Of a stretch of 64,000 nt of DNA, positions 48,628-57,304 are shown one piece after another. Every line of letters begins with the position of its first letter. Position 1 is the stretch's first letter. The DNA is from Lysobacter panacisoli (GTDB lineage: Bacteria; Pseudomonadota; Gammaproteobacteria; Xanthomonadales; Xanthomonadaceae): NCBI RefSeq assembly GCF_009765165.1, contig NZ_VLNU01000001.1, forward strand, positions 1,178,001 through 1,242,000, in the 5' to 3' direction. A program made the translations under genes and the position numbers. The notes below the pieces were generated by a model. That model ran no database searches. It was given only the letters and a program-made list of their open reading frames with translations, and was not told the DNA's origin.

Positions 48628-48745
48628 GCCCCGCAGGCAGGGGGGGCCGGCGGGGCTGGGGAGCGGGACCTGGGGAGGGGTCTTCGCTCCGGGATCACTC
48701 CAGGGGAGGGAGAGATCAGCGACAGGCGTTGCACCTGTCGCGACC
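48620..48745 (-). ncRNA. sX13: sX13-like C-rich small RNA
   Basis: On the minus strand about 125 bases fold into successive hairpins. The 5' stem is GCGACAGG/CCTGTCGC (48719-48741). Then come stem CTCC/GGAG with loop CTCCCCT (48698-48712), stem GGAGCG+GACC / GGTC+CGCTCC with loop CCTCCCCA (48660-48690), and a terminator stem AGCCCCGC/GCGGGGCT (48627-48657) with an inner GGC/GCC closing loop CCCCCCT, followed by TTTTTATT. Three C-rich loops and the position next to polA match my recollection of Xanthomonas sX13, which pairs its loops with G-rich translation-initiation regions of mRNAs. The exact 5' end is uncertain; a TATAGG -10-like sequence is near 48744-48749. Confidence 0.65.
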
Positions 48746-48924
48746 TATATGACCATTCCGCACATGGATGGTTCGTGAAGATAACCGTTAACAAAATGTT
48801 GGATTCAGGAAGGATTCATGCGTTTGGAAACGTTTTTTCCCGGGATTCCCGTTCAGACAGGAATGGCCCCGGTGATGGCATGAAACCTGTCGGACCTGAA
48901 TCCGACGAACGGTAGGCGCAGGCG

Positions 48925-51717
48925 TCAGTGCGCCTCGTCCCAGTTGGCGCCCACGCCGCTGTCCACGACCAGCGGAACCCGCAGGCCGGCCGCGCTGGAC
49001 ATGCGCTCGCGCGCTTCGGCGACCAGTGTATCGACGAATCCGGCCTCGACCTCGAACACCAGTTCGTCGTGGACCTGCAGCACCATCAGCGCGCGATCAG
49101 CGTGGTCGGCCAGCCAGCCGTCGATTGAGATCATCGCACGCTTGATGATGTCGGCGGCCGTGCCCTGCATCGGCGCGTTGATCGCGGCGCGCTCGGCGCC
49201 CGCACGCAGGCCCGCGTTGCGCGCATGGATGTTGTCCAGGTACAGGCGGCGGCCGAACACGGTCTCGACGTAGCCCTGGTCGCGCGCCTGCTGGCGGGTG
49301 CGTTCCATGAAATCGCGCACGCCCGGATAACGGCTGAAGTACAGCGCGATGTAATCCTGCGCCTCGCCGCGCGCGATGCCGAGCTGGCGGGCCAGTCCGA
49401 ACGCGCCCATGCCGTACATCAGCCCGAAGTTGATCGCCTTCGCGGCCCGACGTTCGTTGCTGCTCACGTCATCCATCGCCTTGCCGAACACTTCCGCCGC
49501 GGTCGCGCGGTGGATGTCCGCGCCCGACTCGAACGCGCGCAGCAGGCTCGGGTCCTCCGACAGGTGCGCCATGATGCGCAGCTCGATCTGCGAGTAGTCG
49601 CAGGCGACGATGCGGCGGCCTTGCGGCGCGACGAACGCCTGGCGGATGCGGCGACCGTCCTCGGTGCGGATCGGGATGTTCTGCAGGTTCGGATCGCTGG
49701 ACGCCAGCCGTCCGGTCGCCGCGCCCGCCTGGTGGTAGCTGGTATGCACGCGACCGGTATCGCGATTGACCATCTCCGGCAACTTGTCGGTGTACGTACT
49801 GCGCAACTTCGACAGACCGCGGTACTCGAGGATCACGCGCGGCAGTTCGTGGTGCTCGGCGATCGCCTCCAGCGCTTCCTCGTTCGTCGACGGCGCACCG
49901 GACGGCGTCTTCACCAGTGCCGGCAGCTTCAGTTCATCGAACAGCAACTGGCCCAGCTGCTTGGGCGAATCCAGGTTGAAGGTGCGTCCGGCGAGTTCCG
50001 TCGCCTTCTGCTGTGCGGCGAGCATGCGCTTGCCGAGATCCGCCGACTGCCGGCGCAGTTCGTCGGCGTCGATGCGCACACCGTTGGCTTCCACGCGTTC
50101 GAGCACCGGCACCAGCGGCATCTCGATCTCGCGGTAGACGTGCGCCAGGCCGGATACCGCCTCCACCTTCGGCGACAACACGCGGTGCAGGCGCAACGTG
50201 ATGTCCGCATCTTCCGCGGCGTAACGCGTGGCGTCCTCGATGGACACCTGCGAGAACGGAATCGACTTCGCGCCCTTGCCGGCGACGTCCTCGTACTTGA
50301 CCGTCTCGTAGCCGAGATAGCGGCGAGCGAGCGAGTCCATGTCGTGGCGCGTGGCGGTGGCGTTGAAGACGAAGCTTTCCAGCATCGTGTCGTCGGCGTA
50401 GTTGCGCACCTCGATGCCGTTGCGACGCAGTACGTGCAGGTCGTACTTGCCGTGATGGCCCATCTTCTTGCGCGCCGGATCGGCGAGGAGCGGTGCGAGT
50501 GCGGCCAGCGCCTCGGTACGGTCGAGCTGCTTGGGCGCGCCCGGATAATCGTGCGCGAGCGGCAGGTAGGCGCCGCTACCCGGCTCGACCGCAAAGCTGA
50601 TGCCGACCAGGCGCGCCTGCATCGGATCGAGCGAATCGGTTTCGGTGTCGAACGAGAACTCCTCTGCTGCGCGCAGGCGTTCGAGCCAGCGATCGAACTG
50701 TTCGCTGGTCAGCACGGTTTCGTATTCGCCCGGCGCGGACAGCGCGGGATCGGTCGCGTCGGCCGGTGCTGTGGCGCTGCGCGCATAGCCGGCCGCGGTG
50801 TTGCGCACACCGGACGGACTGCCGGGATGGTCTTCGACCACCGCGCCCGGGCCTTCCAGCTCGCGCAGCGCCTGCTTGAAGCCGTAGCGCGCGTACAGCG
50901 TGCGCAGCGCGTCGACGTGGCGCTCGCGCAATACAAGATCGGTCGGACCGCGGTCGAGTTCGACGTCGGTATGGATGGTCGTGAGCGTGCGATTGAGCGG
51001 CAGGCGCGGCAGCGCGGCGCGCAGGTTCTCGCCGATCTTGCCCTTGATGCCGTCGGCATGCGCGATGACGGCGTCGAGCGTGCCGTACTCGCCCAGCCAC
51101 TTGGCGGCTGTCTTGGGCCCGCACTTGTCCACGCCCGGAATGTTGTCGACGCTGTCGCCCATCAGCGCCAGCAGATCGACGATCTGGTCCGGCCGCACGC
51201 CGAACTTCTCTATCACCGCCGCGTCGGAATCCAGACGACTACCGCTCATCGTGTTGACCAGCGCGATGCCGGGGCGCACCAGCTGGGCGAAATCCTTGTC
51301 GCCGGTGGAGATGGTGACGTCGATGCCCTCGCCCGCCGCGCGCAGGGCGAGCGTGCCGATCACATCGTCGGCCTCCACGCCGTCCACGCGCAGGATGGTC
51401 ATGCCCAGCGCCTCGACGATCTCGCACATCGGCTGCACCTGCGCGCGCAGGTCGTCGGGCATCGCGGCACGGTTGGCCTTGTATTCGGGATACAGATCGT
51501 CGCGGAAGGTCTTGCCGGGCGCGTCGACCACGAAGGCGACGAACTCCGGTCGTTCCTTCAGTGTCGCGCGCAGCATGTTGACCACGCCGAACAGCGCGCC
51601 GGTCGGCTCGCCGGCATCGTTGGTCAACGGCGGCAGCGCGTGGAAGGCGCGGTAGAGGTAACTGGAACCGTCGATCAGGACGAGACGGCGCGGCGCGGTC
51701 GGGGCGGGATTGGACAT
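48925..51717 (-). CDS. polA: DNA polymerase I
   Basis: 930 residues, all three domains intact. The 5'-3' exonuclease (1-290) begins LVLIDGSSYLYRAFHA and has VEADDVIGTLA. The 3'-5' proofreading domain (about 330-520) retains the DxE motif (SFDTETDSL). The polymerase domain has DYSQIELR (motif A), the O-helix region RRAAKAINFGLMYGMG and QVHDELVFE (motif C). It fills gaps and removes RNA primers. Its 3' side carries the sX13-like RNA, whose terminator may also end polA transcripts. Confidence 0.97.
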   Translation of the reverse strand: MSNPAPTAPRRLVLIDGSSYLYRAFHALPPLTNDAGEPTGALFGVVNMLRATLKERPEFVAFVVDAPGKTFRDDLYPEYKANRAAMPDDLRAQVQPMCEIVEALGMTILRVDGVEADDVIGTLALRAAGEGIDVTISTGDKDFAQLVRPGIALVNTMSGSRLDSDAAVIEKFGVRPDQIVDLLALMGDSVDNIPGVDKCGPKTAAKWLGEYGTLDAVIAHADGIKGKIGENLRAALPRLPLNRTLTTIHTDVELDRGPTDLVLRERHVDALRTLYARYGFKQALRELEGPGAVVEDHPGSPSGVRNTAAGYARSATAPADATDPALSAPGEYETVLTSEQFDRWLERLRAAEEFSFDTETDSLDPMQARLVGISFAVEPGSGAYLPLAHDYPGAPKQLDRTEALAALAPLLADPARKKMGHHGKYDLHVLRRNGIEVRNYADDTMLESFVFNATATRHDMDSLARRYLGYETVKYEDVAGKGAKSIPFSQVSIEDATRYAAEDADITLRLHRVLSPKVEAVSGLAHVYREIEMPLVPVLERVEANGVRIDADELRRQSADLGKRMLAAQQKATELAGRTFNLDSPKQLGQLLFDELKLPALVKTPSGAPSTNEEALEAIAEHHELPRVILEYRGLSKLRSTYTDKLPEMVNRDTGRVHTSYHQAGAATGRLASSDPNLQNIPIRTEDGRRIRQAFVAPQGRRIVACDYSQIELRIMAHLSEDPSLLRAFESGADIHRATAAEVFGKAMDDVSSNERRAAKAINFGLMYGMGAFGLARQLGIARGEAQDYIALYFSRYPGVRDFMERTRQQARDQGYVETVFGRRLYLDNIHARNAGLRAGAERAAINAPMQGTAADIIKRAMISIDGWLADHADRALMVLQVHDELVFEVEAGFVDTLVAEARERMSSAAGLRVPLVVDSGVGANWDEAH

Positions 51718-51826
51718 GGCGGGATTCTACGACGCGATCCGCGCACGTCCGTCACCGCCGCGTCCACGGCAAGCGCGTATGCTGTGCGTGGGACCCCCAC
51801 CGCTGCACCCTGGCCAGGAGATCGCC

Positions 51827-52123
51827 ATGCGTCCGTTGCTCACCGCCCTGCTGCTCCCGCTGTTCCTGTACGGCTGCGCGACGATGGGCGGCGCGGACGA
51901 CCCGACCGCGGGCCTGGTCAATCCCGAAGTCCGTTCGCGCACCGTGAGCGGCGGCGACGCGATCGACGAGTACTACGTCGCCGGCCAGCTGCGCGTGGTG
52001 AAGATCACGCCGGCGCGCGGCCCGGTCTACTACCTCGTGGACAACAACGCCGACGGCATCCTCGACAGCAGCAAGGGCGAGGGCCCGATTTCGCCGGTGC
52101 AGTACAAGCTGCTGACCTGGTGA
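51827..52123 (+). CDS. DUF2782 family small lipoprotein
   Basis: 98 residues; ATG 51827 has AGGAG seven bases upstream. The lipoprotein signal ends LFLYGC, with Cys17 as the lipidation site. The mature protein matches DUF2782: a YYVAGQLRVVKITPARGPVYYLVD core of beta strands. Function unknown; the gene is conserved beside polA in xanthomonads. It is divergent from polA, and a TATGCT hexamer (51779-51784) could be its -10. Confidence 0.83.
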   Translation: MRPLLTALLLPLFLYGCATMGGADDPTAGLVNPEVRSRTVSGGDAIDEYYVAGQLRVVKITPARGPVYYLVDNNADGILDSSKGEGPISPVQYKLLTW

Positions 52124-52219
52124 CGCCGCGCTGAGCGCGCGAAACCGCCGCACGATCCGGATATCGGGGATGCCTGCGCATCCCTAGAGTCGATCGCGTT
52201 GCTTCCACGGGAGAACGCG

Positions 52220-52744
52220 ATGAACACCAATGGATCCGATCGTTTCGCGGCGCTGCGCTTCGCCATAGGCGAGAGCTCGCTCGGCCTGGTGCTGGTCGCC
52301 GAGGGCGAGCGCGGCATCCGCGCGATCCTGCTCGGCGACGACGCCGGCACGCTGGTCGAGCAGTTGCAGGCGCAGGCGTCGGATGAGCCGCTGTCGATCG
52401 ATGCGGGCGGCGTGCAGGACACGCTCGCCGAGGTGATCGACTGCATCGAAGCGCCGCACCTGCCATTGGAGCGCCCACTCGACCTGCGCGGCACGCCGTT
52501 CCAGCAGGCGGTGTGGCAGGCGCTGCGGACGATACCGCCGGGCACGACGCTCAGCTACGGCGAACTTGCGCGACGCCTCGGCCTCCCGCGCGCGGCGCGC
52601 GCGGTGGCCGCGGCCTGCGCGGCGAACGTGCTCGCGGTGGCAGTGCCGTGCCATCGCGTGATCGCGGGCAACGGCGCACTGTCGGGCTATCGCTGGGGCG
52701 TCGCACGCAAGCGTGCGTTGCTCACCCGCGAGGCGCGCGCATGA
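52220..52744 (+). CDS. ogt: methylated-DNA--protein-cysteine methyltransferase
   Basis: 174 residues; ATG 52220 has GGGAG seven bases upstream. The C-terminal active site PCHRV has the methyl-accepting Cys144, and GTPFQQAVWQALRTIP and LSGYRWGVARKRALL are typical. It resembles the C-terminal half of Ada but lacks the N-terminal zinc and AraC domains, so the Ogt type is likely. It removes O6-methylguanine by irreversible transfer. It overlaps the oxygenase gene by four bases (ATGA). Confidence 0.93.
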   Translation: MNTNGSDRFAALRFAIGESSLGLVLVAEGERGIRAILLGDDAGTLVEQLQAQASDEPLSIDAGGVQDTLAEVIDCIEAPHLPLERPLDLRGTPFQQAVWQALRTIPPGTTLSYGELARRLGLPRAARAVAAACAANVLAVAVPCHRVIAGNGALSGYRWGVARKRALLTREARA

Positions 52745-53474
52745 ACGCCGTGTTGCGCTCCTCGCGCGATGCGCTGCTGCAGCGCCTGGCGTGGTTCGAC
52801 TGGGACGGCATCGCGCGCACGCTCGACCAGCAGGGCCATGCACGCCTGCCGTCGGTGCTCGAGGACCCGAATGCGCGCGGCTGGCCGCGCTCTACGATCG
52901 CGCCGATGGCTTCCGCAGCCGCGTGGTCATGGCACGACACGGGTTCGGTCGCGGCGAGTACCGCTACTTCGACTATCCACTGCCGGATACGATCGCGCTG
53001 CTGCGCGAGGCGGTCTATCCGCACCTGGTCGCGACCGCGAATCGCTGGAACGCGACGATGGGCATCGACATGCGCTACCCATCGACGCACGCGGCGTTCA
53101 TCGCGCGGTGCCACGAGTCCGGACAGCGGCGACCGACACCGCTGCTGCTGCGCTACGACCGCGACGACTACAACTGTCTGCACCAGGACTTGTACGGCGA
53201 GCATGTCTTTCCGCTGCAGATGGCGATCCTGCTGTCGCAGCCGGAGCGCGATTTCGAAGGCGGCGAGTTCGTGCTGACCGAGCAGCGGCCGCGCATGCAG
53301 TCGCGCGCCGAGGTCGTGCCACTGCGCCAGGGCGATGCGGTGGTGTTCGCCGTGCATCACCGGCCGGTGCAGGGAACGCGCGGTGCGTATCGCGTGAACA
53401 TGCGGCACGGCGTGAGCCGGATTCGTTCAGGTCGACGTCACACTTTGGGCATCGTCTTTCACGACGCACTGTAG
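52741..53474 (+). pseudogene. 2OG-Fe(II) oxygenase, broken by a one-base frameshift
   Basis: Residues 1-42 (MNAVLRSSRDALLQ ... SVLED) read from ATG 52741, which overlaps the ogt stop. At about 52864-52868 the frame is lost; the downstream frame carries ECARLAALYDRADGF and the whole catalytic part. GAGGACCC would keep the frame with one more C (ACCCC). The intact protein would be about 244 residues. The iron site His-x-Asp is in CLHQDLYG, the distal His in NMRHGVS and the 2OG-binding Arg in RRHTLGIVF. The family oxidises alkylated bases or protein side chains. Coupling to ogt suggests alkylation repair. Confidence 0.75.
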
Positions 53475-53602
53475 TTGCGCGCCATAGTCTGGCGGCCAAA
53501 CCCGCATTCGATGCGCGGCGCTCAAGTCAGGGCGCACGCATGCCGTTAACGGCATGCCGCGTCGCCTGCGACGCGCCCGCGACGAAAAGAGGAAGCCCTG
53601 GA

Positions 53603-53854
53603 GTGTCAGGCACAGAACGACGCAAGACCCAACCCACGCTGGACACCGAAACGCTGCGCAAGGGCCTGACCGAGCCGCAGCGTCGCACGCTGGACGAACT
53701 GGAACACTTCCAGTGGTCGCTGGAGTTCGTGCGCCGCCCGATGTTCCAGGATCCGGTGCCGGTGCTTTACGACCGCGAGCGCAAACGCTGCGTCGCGCTC
53801 TTGCCCGACGGAACCCTCGACGAGGCGCCTAAGCTGCGCAACGCAAAGGGCTGA
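53603..53854 (+). CDS. small conserved hypothetical protein
   Basis: 83 residues from GTG 53603, with AGAGGAAG about eight bases upstream; no ATG in frame fits. It is soluble, charged, and has no signal. The stretch LTEPQRRTLDELEHFQWSLEFVRRP and VPVLYD-x-x-x-KRCVALLPDG suggests a helix followed by a beta hairpin. I do not recognise a named family, though short proteins with this ending seem common in xanthomonads. It stands 128 bases after the oxygenase gene. Confidence 0.65.
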   Translation: MSGTERRKTQPTLDTETLRKGLTEPQRRTLDELEHFQWSLEFVRRPMFQDPVPVLYDRERKRCVALLPDGTLDEAPKLRNAKG

Positions 53855-53927
53855 GCGCACGCCCCTCTCCATTGGCGAACGAGGGGTTCCGGCAAGAAGC
53901 GGGAAGGTTTTCGCTTCCGTCTTAGCT

Positions 53928-54027
53928 GTCATCCCCGCGAAGGCGGGGATCCACCGTTCCGAACCAGTTCCGGCCTCCGGCGAGTGTGGTGCTCGCAAAG
54001 TTGGATTCCCGCCTTCGCGGGAATGAC
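53928..54027. repeat. REP-like inverted repeat pair
   Basis: GTCATCCCCGCGAAGGCGGGGATCC (read from 53928) and its near-complement ending at 54027 flank about 45 bases. Each end is also a hairpin with arms CCCCGC/GCGGGG or CCCGC/GCGGG. This TCATCCCCGC motif is a widespread repetitive extragenic element in proteobacteria. Confidence 0.75.
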
Positions 54028-54092
54028 GAGCAGGAACGTCGGAGCACGTCTGGAGAGCGCACGTCCAAGCCAGCGAACTTGAACCGGCTTGT

Positions 54093-56273
54093 TCAAGCCG
54101 GCTGCAGGTTCGCATAAGCCAGCACCAGCCATTTGCTGCCGGCGTCGTCGAAGTTCACCTGCACGCGTGCGTGCGCGCCGCTGCCTTCGTAATCGGTGAC
54201 GGTGCCCGTCCCGAACGAAGGATGGCGCACGGTCGAACCCAGCTTCACCGGCGGCGCTTCGATCGCCGCATGGCCCATGTCGCGTCGCGGTGCGCCCCCG
54301 GAGTACGGGCGCGATACCTGCACCTTCGGCCGCACCTCGTGCAGCAATGTCGCCGGAATCTCGCGCAGGAAGCGCGACGGCACGCCGTACATGTCCATGC
54401 CGTGGATGCGGCGCGTTTCCGCATACGCGAGGATCAACTTCTGCCGTGCACGGGTGATGCCGACGTAGGCGAGACGACGTTCTTCTTCGAGCCGCCCGGA
54501 TTCCTCGGTCGACCGACCGCTCGGGAACACGCCCTCTTCCATGCCGACCAGGAACACCAGCGGGAATTCCAGGCCTTTGGCGCTGTGCAGCGTCATCAGC
54601 TGCACGCCTTCCTCGCCGGACTGCACCTGGCCTTCGCCCGCTTCCAGCGCGGCATAACTGAGGAAGGCCACCAGCTCCGGCATCGCCGCGGCGTCTTCCT
54701 CGTCGTTGTGCGTGAAGCGCGAGGCCACGGACACCAGCTCGTCGAGGTTGTCCACGCGCGAATCGAGCTGGCCGCGGGATTCGTTGAAGTAGTGGTCACG
54801 AAGACCCGAGCGGATCAACACGTGGTCGATCTTCTCCGGCAACGTCATCGTCCCCACTTCGTTGTCGACATCGTCGATCAACGCGAGGAAGCCGGCGACG
54901 GCGTTGCGTGCGCGCGCGGCGAGGCCGTTCTCGGCGACGACGCGACGCCCCGCTTCCCACAGCGAGACGCCGTCGGCACGTGCGCGGCGACGCACTTCAT
55001 CGAGCGTGCGCTCACCGATGCCGCGCGCCGGCGTGTTGACCGCGCGCTCGAACGCCGCGTCGTCCAGGCGCGAGGCGATCAGGCGCAGGTAGGCCAGCGT
55101 GTCCTTGATCTCGGCGCGCTCGAAGAAGCGCTGACCGCCGTACACGCGGTACGGCACCTGTTCGGACAGCAGCGATTCTTCGATCGCGCGCGACTGCGCA
55201 TTGCTGCGGTAGAGCACCGCGACCTCGCCGTAGCTGCCACCGTCGCGCACCCACTGGCGCAGGCGTTCGACCACGAAGCGCGCTTCGTCCATCTCGTTGT
55301 ACGCGGCGTACAGGTCGATCGGATCGCCGTTGCCGCTGTCGGTCCACAGGTTCTTGCCCAGACGGTCCGGGTTGTGCGCGATGACAGCGTTGGCGGCTTC
55401 GAGGATGTTGGCGCTGGAGCGGTAATTCTGTTCCAGGCGGATCGTGCGCGTGTCCGGGAAATCCTTGAGGAAGCGCTGCATGTTCTCGACCTTGGCGCCG
55501 CGCCAGCCGTAGATCGACTGGTCGTCGTCGCCGACCACGAACACGTGCCCACTGTCGCCGGCCAGCACGCGCACGAAGGCGTACTGGATCGCGTTGGTGT
55601 CCTGGAACTCGTCGACCAGGATCTCGCGGAAGCGATGGCGGTAATGCGCCAGCAGCGCCGGGTTGTCGCGCAGCAGTTCGTGCGCGCGCAGCAGCAGCTC
55701 GGCGAAGTCCACGAGGCCGGCGCGCTCGCAGCGCTCCTGGTAGGCCTCGTACGACTTCAGCATCACGTCCGCCCACGGGTCGTTGCCCGCGGGCTGGATG
55801 TTGCCCGGGCGGCGACCTTCGTCCTTCTGTGCGTTGATCCACCAGGCGATCTGGCGCGGCGGGAAACGCGCTTCGTCGAGTTCCAGCGCCTGCACGACGC
55901 GCTTGACCAGTCGCAGCTGGTCGTCGGAGTCGAGCACCTGGAAGCCTTCGGGCAGCTTCGCTTCCTGCCAGTGCAGGCGCAGCAGGCGATGGGCGAGGCC
56001 GTGGAAGGTGCCGATCCACATGCCGCGCGCGCCGTAGCGCAGCTGCGCGTCCACGCGCGCGCGCATCTCGCCCGCGGCCTTGTTGGTGAAGGTCACGGCG
56101 AGGATGCCGTGGGTCGGCACGGCGTGGACCTCGTTCAGCCACGCGATGCGATGGGTGAGCACGCGGGTCTTGCCGGAGCCGGCGCCGGCGAGGACGAGGT
56201 AGTGACCGGGCGGGGCGCTGACGGCCTCGCGCTGCGCTGGATTCAGCGCGTCGAGCAGGTGGGAGACATCCAT
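54093..56273 (-). CDS. uvrD: DNA helicase II UvrD
   Basis: 726 residues. The superfamily 1A core has Walker A GAGSGKT (30-36), VTFTNKAA, VDEFQDTN, GDDDQSIYGWRGA and MTLHSAKGLEFPLV. The C-terminus ends in a Tudor-like domain (GTGTVTDYEGSG ... FDDAGSKWLVLAYANL) typical of UvrD/PcrA, which contacts RNA polymerase and UvrB. It unwinds DNA in mismatch and nucleotide excision repair. It is monocistronic. Confidence 0.95.
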   Translation of the reverse strand: MDVSHLLDALNPAQREAVSAPPGHYLVLAGAGSGKTRVLTHRIAWLNEVHAVPTHGILAVTFTNKAAGEMRARVDAQLRYGARGMWIGTFHGLAHRLLRLHWQEAKLPEGFQVLDSDDQLRLVKRVVQALELDEARFPPRQIAWWINAQKDEGRRPGNIQPAGNDPWADVMLKSYEAYQERCERAGLVDFAELLLRAHELLRDNPALLAHYRHRFREILVDEFQDTNAIQYAFVRVLAGDSGHVFVVGDDDQSIYGWRGAKVENMQRFLKDFPDTRTIRLEQNYRSSANILEAANAVIAHNPDRLGKNLWTDSGNGDPIDLYAAYNEMDEARFVVERLRQWVRDGGSYGEVAVLYRSNAQSRAIEESLLSEQVPYRVYGGQRFFERAEIKDTLAYLRLIASRLDDAAFERAVNTPARGIGERTLDEVRRRARADGVSLWEAGRRVVAENGLAARARNAVAGFLALIDDVDNEVGTMTLPEKIDHVLIRSGLRDHYFNESRGQLDSRVDNLDELVSVASRFTHNDEEDAAAMPELVAFLSYAALEAGEGQVQSGEEGVQLMTLHSAKGLEFPLVFLVGMEEGVFPSGRSTEESGRLEEERRLAYVGITRARQKLILAYAETRRIHGMDMYGVPSRFLREIPATLLHEVRPKVQVSRPYSGGAPRRDMGHAAIEAPPVKLGSTVRHPSFGTGTVTDYEGSGAHARVQVNFDDAGSKWLVLAYANLQPA

Positions 56274-56335
56274 GCGGGTATTGTAGCGGCGGCGGTCTCA
56301 GGACCTGCTCCGCGACTGGACGAGGCTATGGCTGA

Positions 56336-57295
56336 ATGCGCACGCTCGCGATCCGCTGCCGATGGTTGTGCCCGCTCGTGCTGGCGTTCGCCGGTCTCGC
56401 GCCCGCATGGGCACAGGACGAAGAGCGCACGCTGAGCGCGGGCGGCAACACGCTGGAGGTCACCGTCGTCGACGTGGACGATCCGGCCCGCCGCGCCGAG
56501 CTGCAGGGCTGGCTGGCGGAAGTCGCCGCCGCGACCCTCACCGCCTATGGCCGCTACCCGCTTGCGCAGGCGCGGGTGCGGATCATGCAGATCGACAGCG
56601 ACGACGACAGCCCGGTGCCGTGGGGCCAGACTCGCCGGCGCGGCGATGCGGCGGTGCTGCTGTACGTGCGCCGCGACGCGAGCCTGTCCGAACTGCGCGC
56701 GGACTGGACCGCGATCCACGAACTCTCGCACCTGTTCCATCCCTACCTCGGCGACGACGGCCGTTGGCTGGCCGAAGGCCTGGCGAGCTACTACCAGAAC
56801 GTGCTTCGCGCCCGCGCCGGACTGGTCGCGCAGGACGAAGCATGGCGCTTGCTGGAAGCGGGCTTCGCGCGCGGCCGGCGCGAATCCAGCGGCACGCCGC
56901 TGGTGGAACTGAGCCGTCGCCATCGCGGCACCATGCGCGTTTACTGGGCCGGCGCGGCGTTCTGGCTGGAAGCGGACATCGCGCTGCGTCGCGACCATCG
57001 CAGCAGCCTGGACCAGGTGCTCTCGCGCTACTCGACCTGTTGTCTGCGCGGCGTGGGCGAAGTGCCGCCGCAGGAATTCCTCGCGTCGCTGGACGAACTC
57101 TCGCGCAGCCGCGTGTTCTCGGAGTTGTACCGTCGCTACGCGGATTCGCGCGCGTTCCCGCCGCTGGAACACGCGTATCGCGCGCTCGCGATCGAGGAAG
57201 ACGCGGACGGCAAGCTGGATTTCCGCGACGGCCGCGCGGCCGCGTTGCGGCGCTCGATCATGGCGCCGCCGGCGTCGAAGCCGACGGCGCCCTGA
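56336..57295 (+). CDS. exported HExxH metallopeptidase-like protein
   Basis: 319 residues with a signal peptide ending AWAQ (27). A zinc site HELSH (128-132) is followed by WLAEGLASYY with Glu147. The layout resembles gluzincins, but the gap between the second His and Glu is only 14 residues, shorter than the usual 18 or more. The rest is helical, with one Cys-Cys pair (TCCLRG). It probably acts in the periplasm on peptides; specificity is unknown. It diverges from uvrD, 62 bases apart. Confidence 0.75.
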   Translation: MRTLAIRCRWLCPLVLAFAGLAPAWAQDEERTLSAGGNTLEVTVVDVDDPARRAELQGWLAEVAAATLTAYGRYPLAQARVRIMQIDSDDDSPVPWGQTRRRGDAAVLLYVRRDASLSELRADWTAIHELSHLFHPYLGDDGRWLAEGLASYYQNVLRARAGLVAQDEAWRLLEAGFARGRRESSGTPLVELSRRHRGTMRVYWAGAAFWLEADIALRRDHRSSLDQVLSRYSTCCLRGVGEVPPQEFLASLDELSRSRVFSELYRRYADSRAFPPLEHAYRALAIEEDADGKLDFRDGRAAALRRSIMAPPASKPTAP

Positions 57296-57304
57296 CCACA
57301 CGGG

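Larger units (their letters stand above)
48373..48924. other. long non-coding region between the DUF421 gene and polA
   Basis: No gene-like frame is seen in these 552 bases. From left to right it holds GC-rich sequence with an AGCCCCC/GGGGGC hairpin (about 48506-48526), a plus-strand terminator-type hairpin (48563-48599), a second long inverted repeat (48592-48627), the sX13-like RNA on the minus strand, and an AT-richer stretch (about 48765-48850) that probably contains the promoter of that RNA. Confidence 0.7.

Noticed and set aside
49225-52134. 969-codon plus-strand frame opposite polA
   Set aside because: Repetitive Arg/His/Val/Gln composition and no start signal; polA is intact. Its last part is the DUF2782 neighbourhood in another frame.
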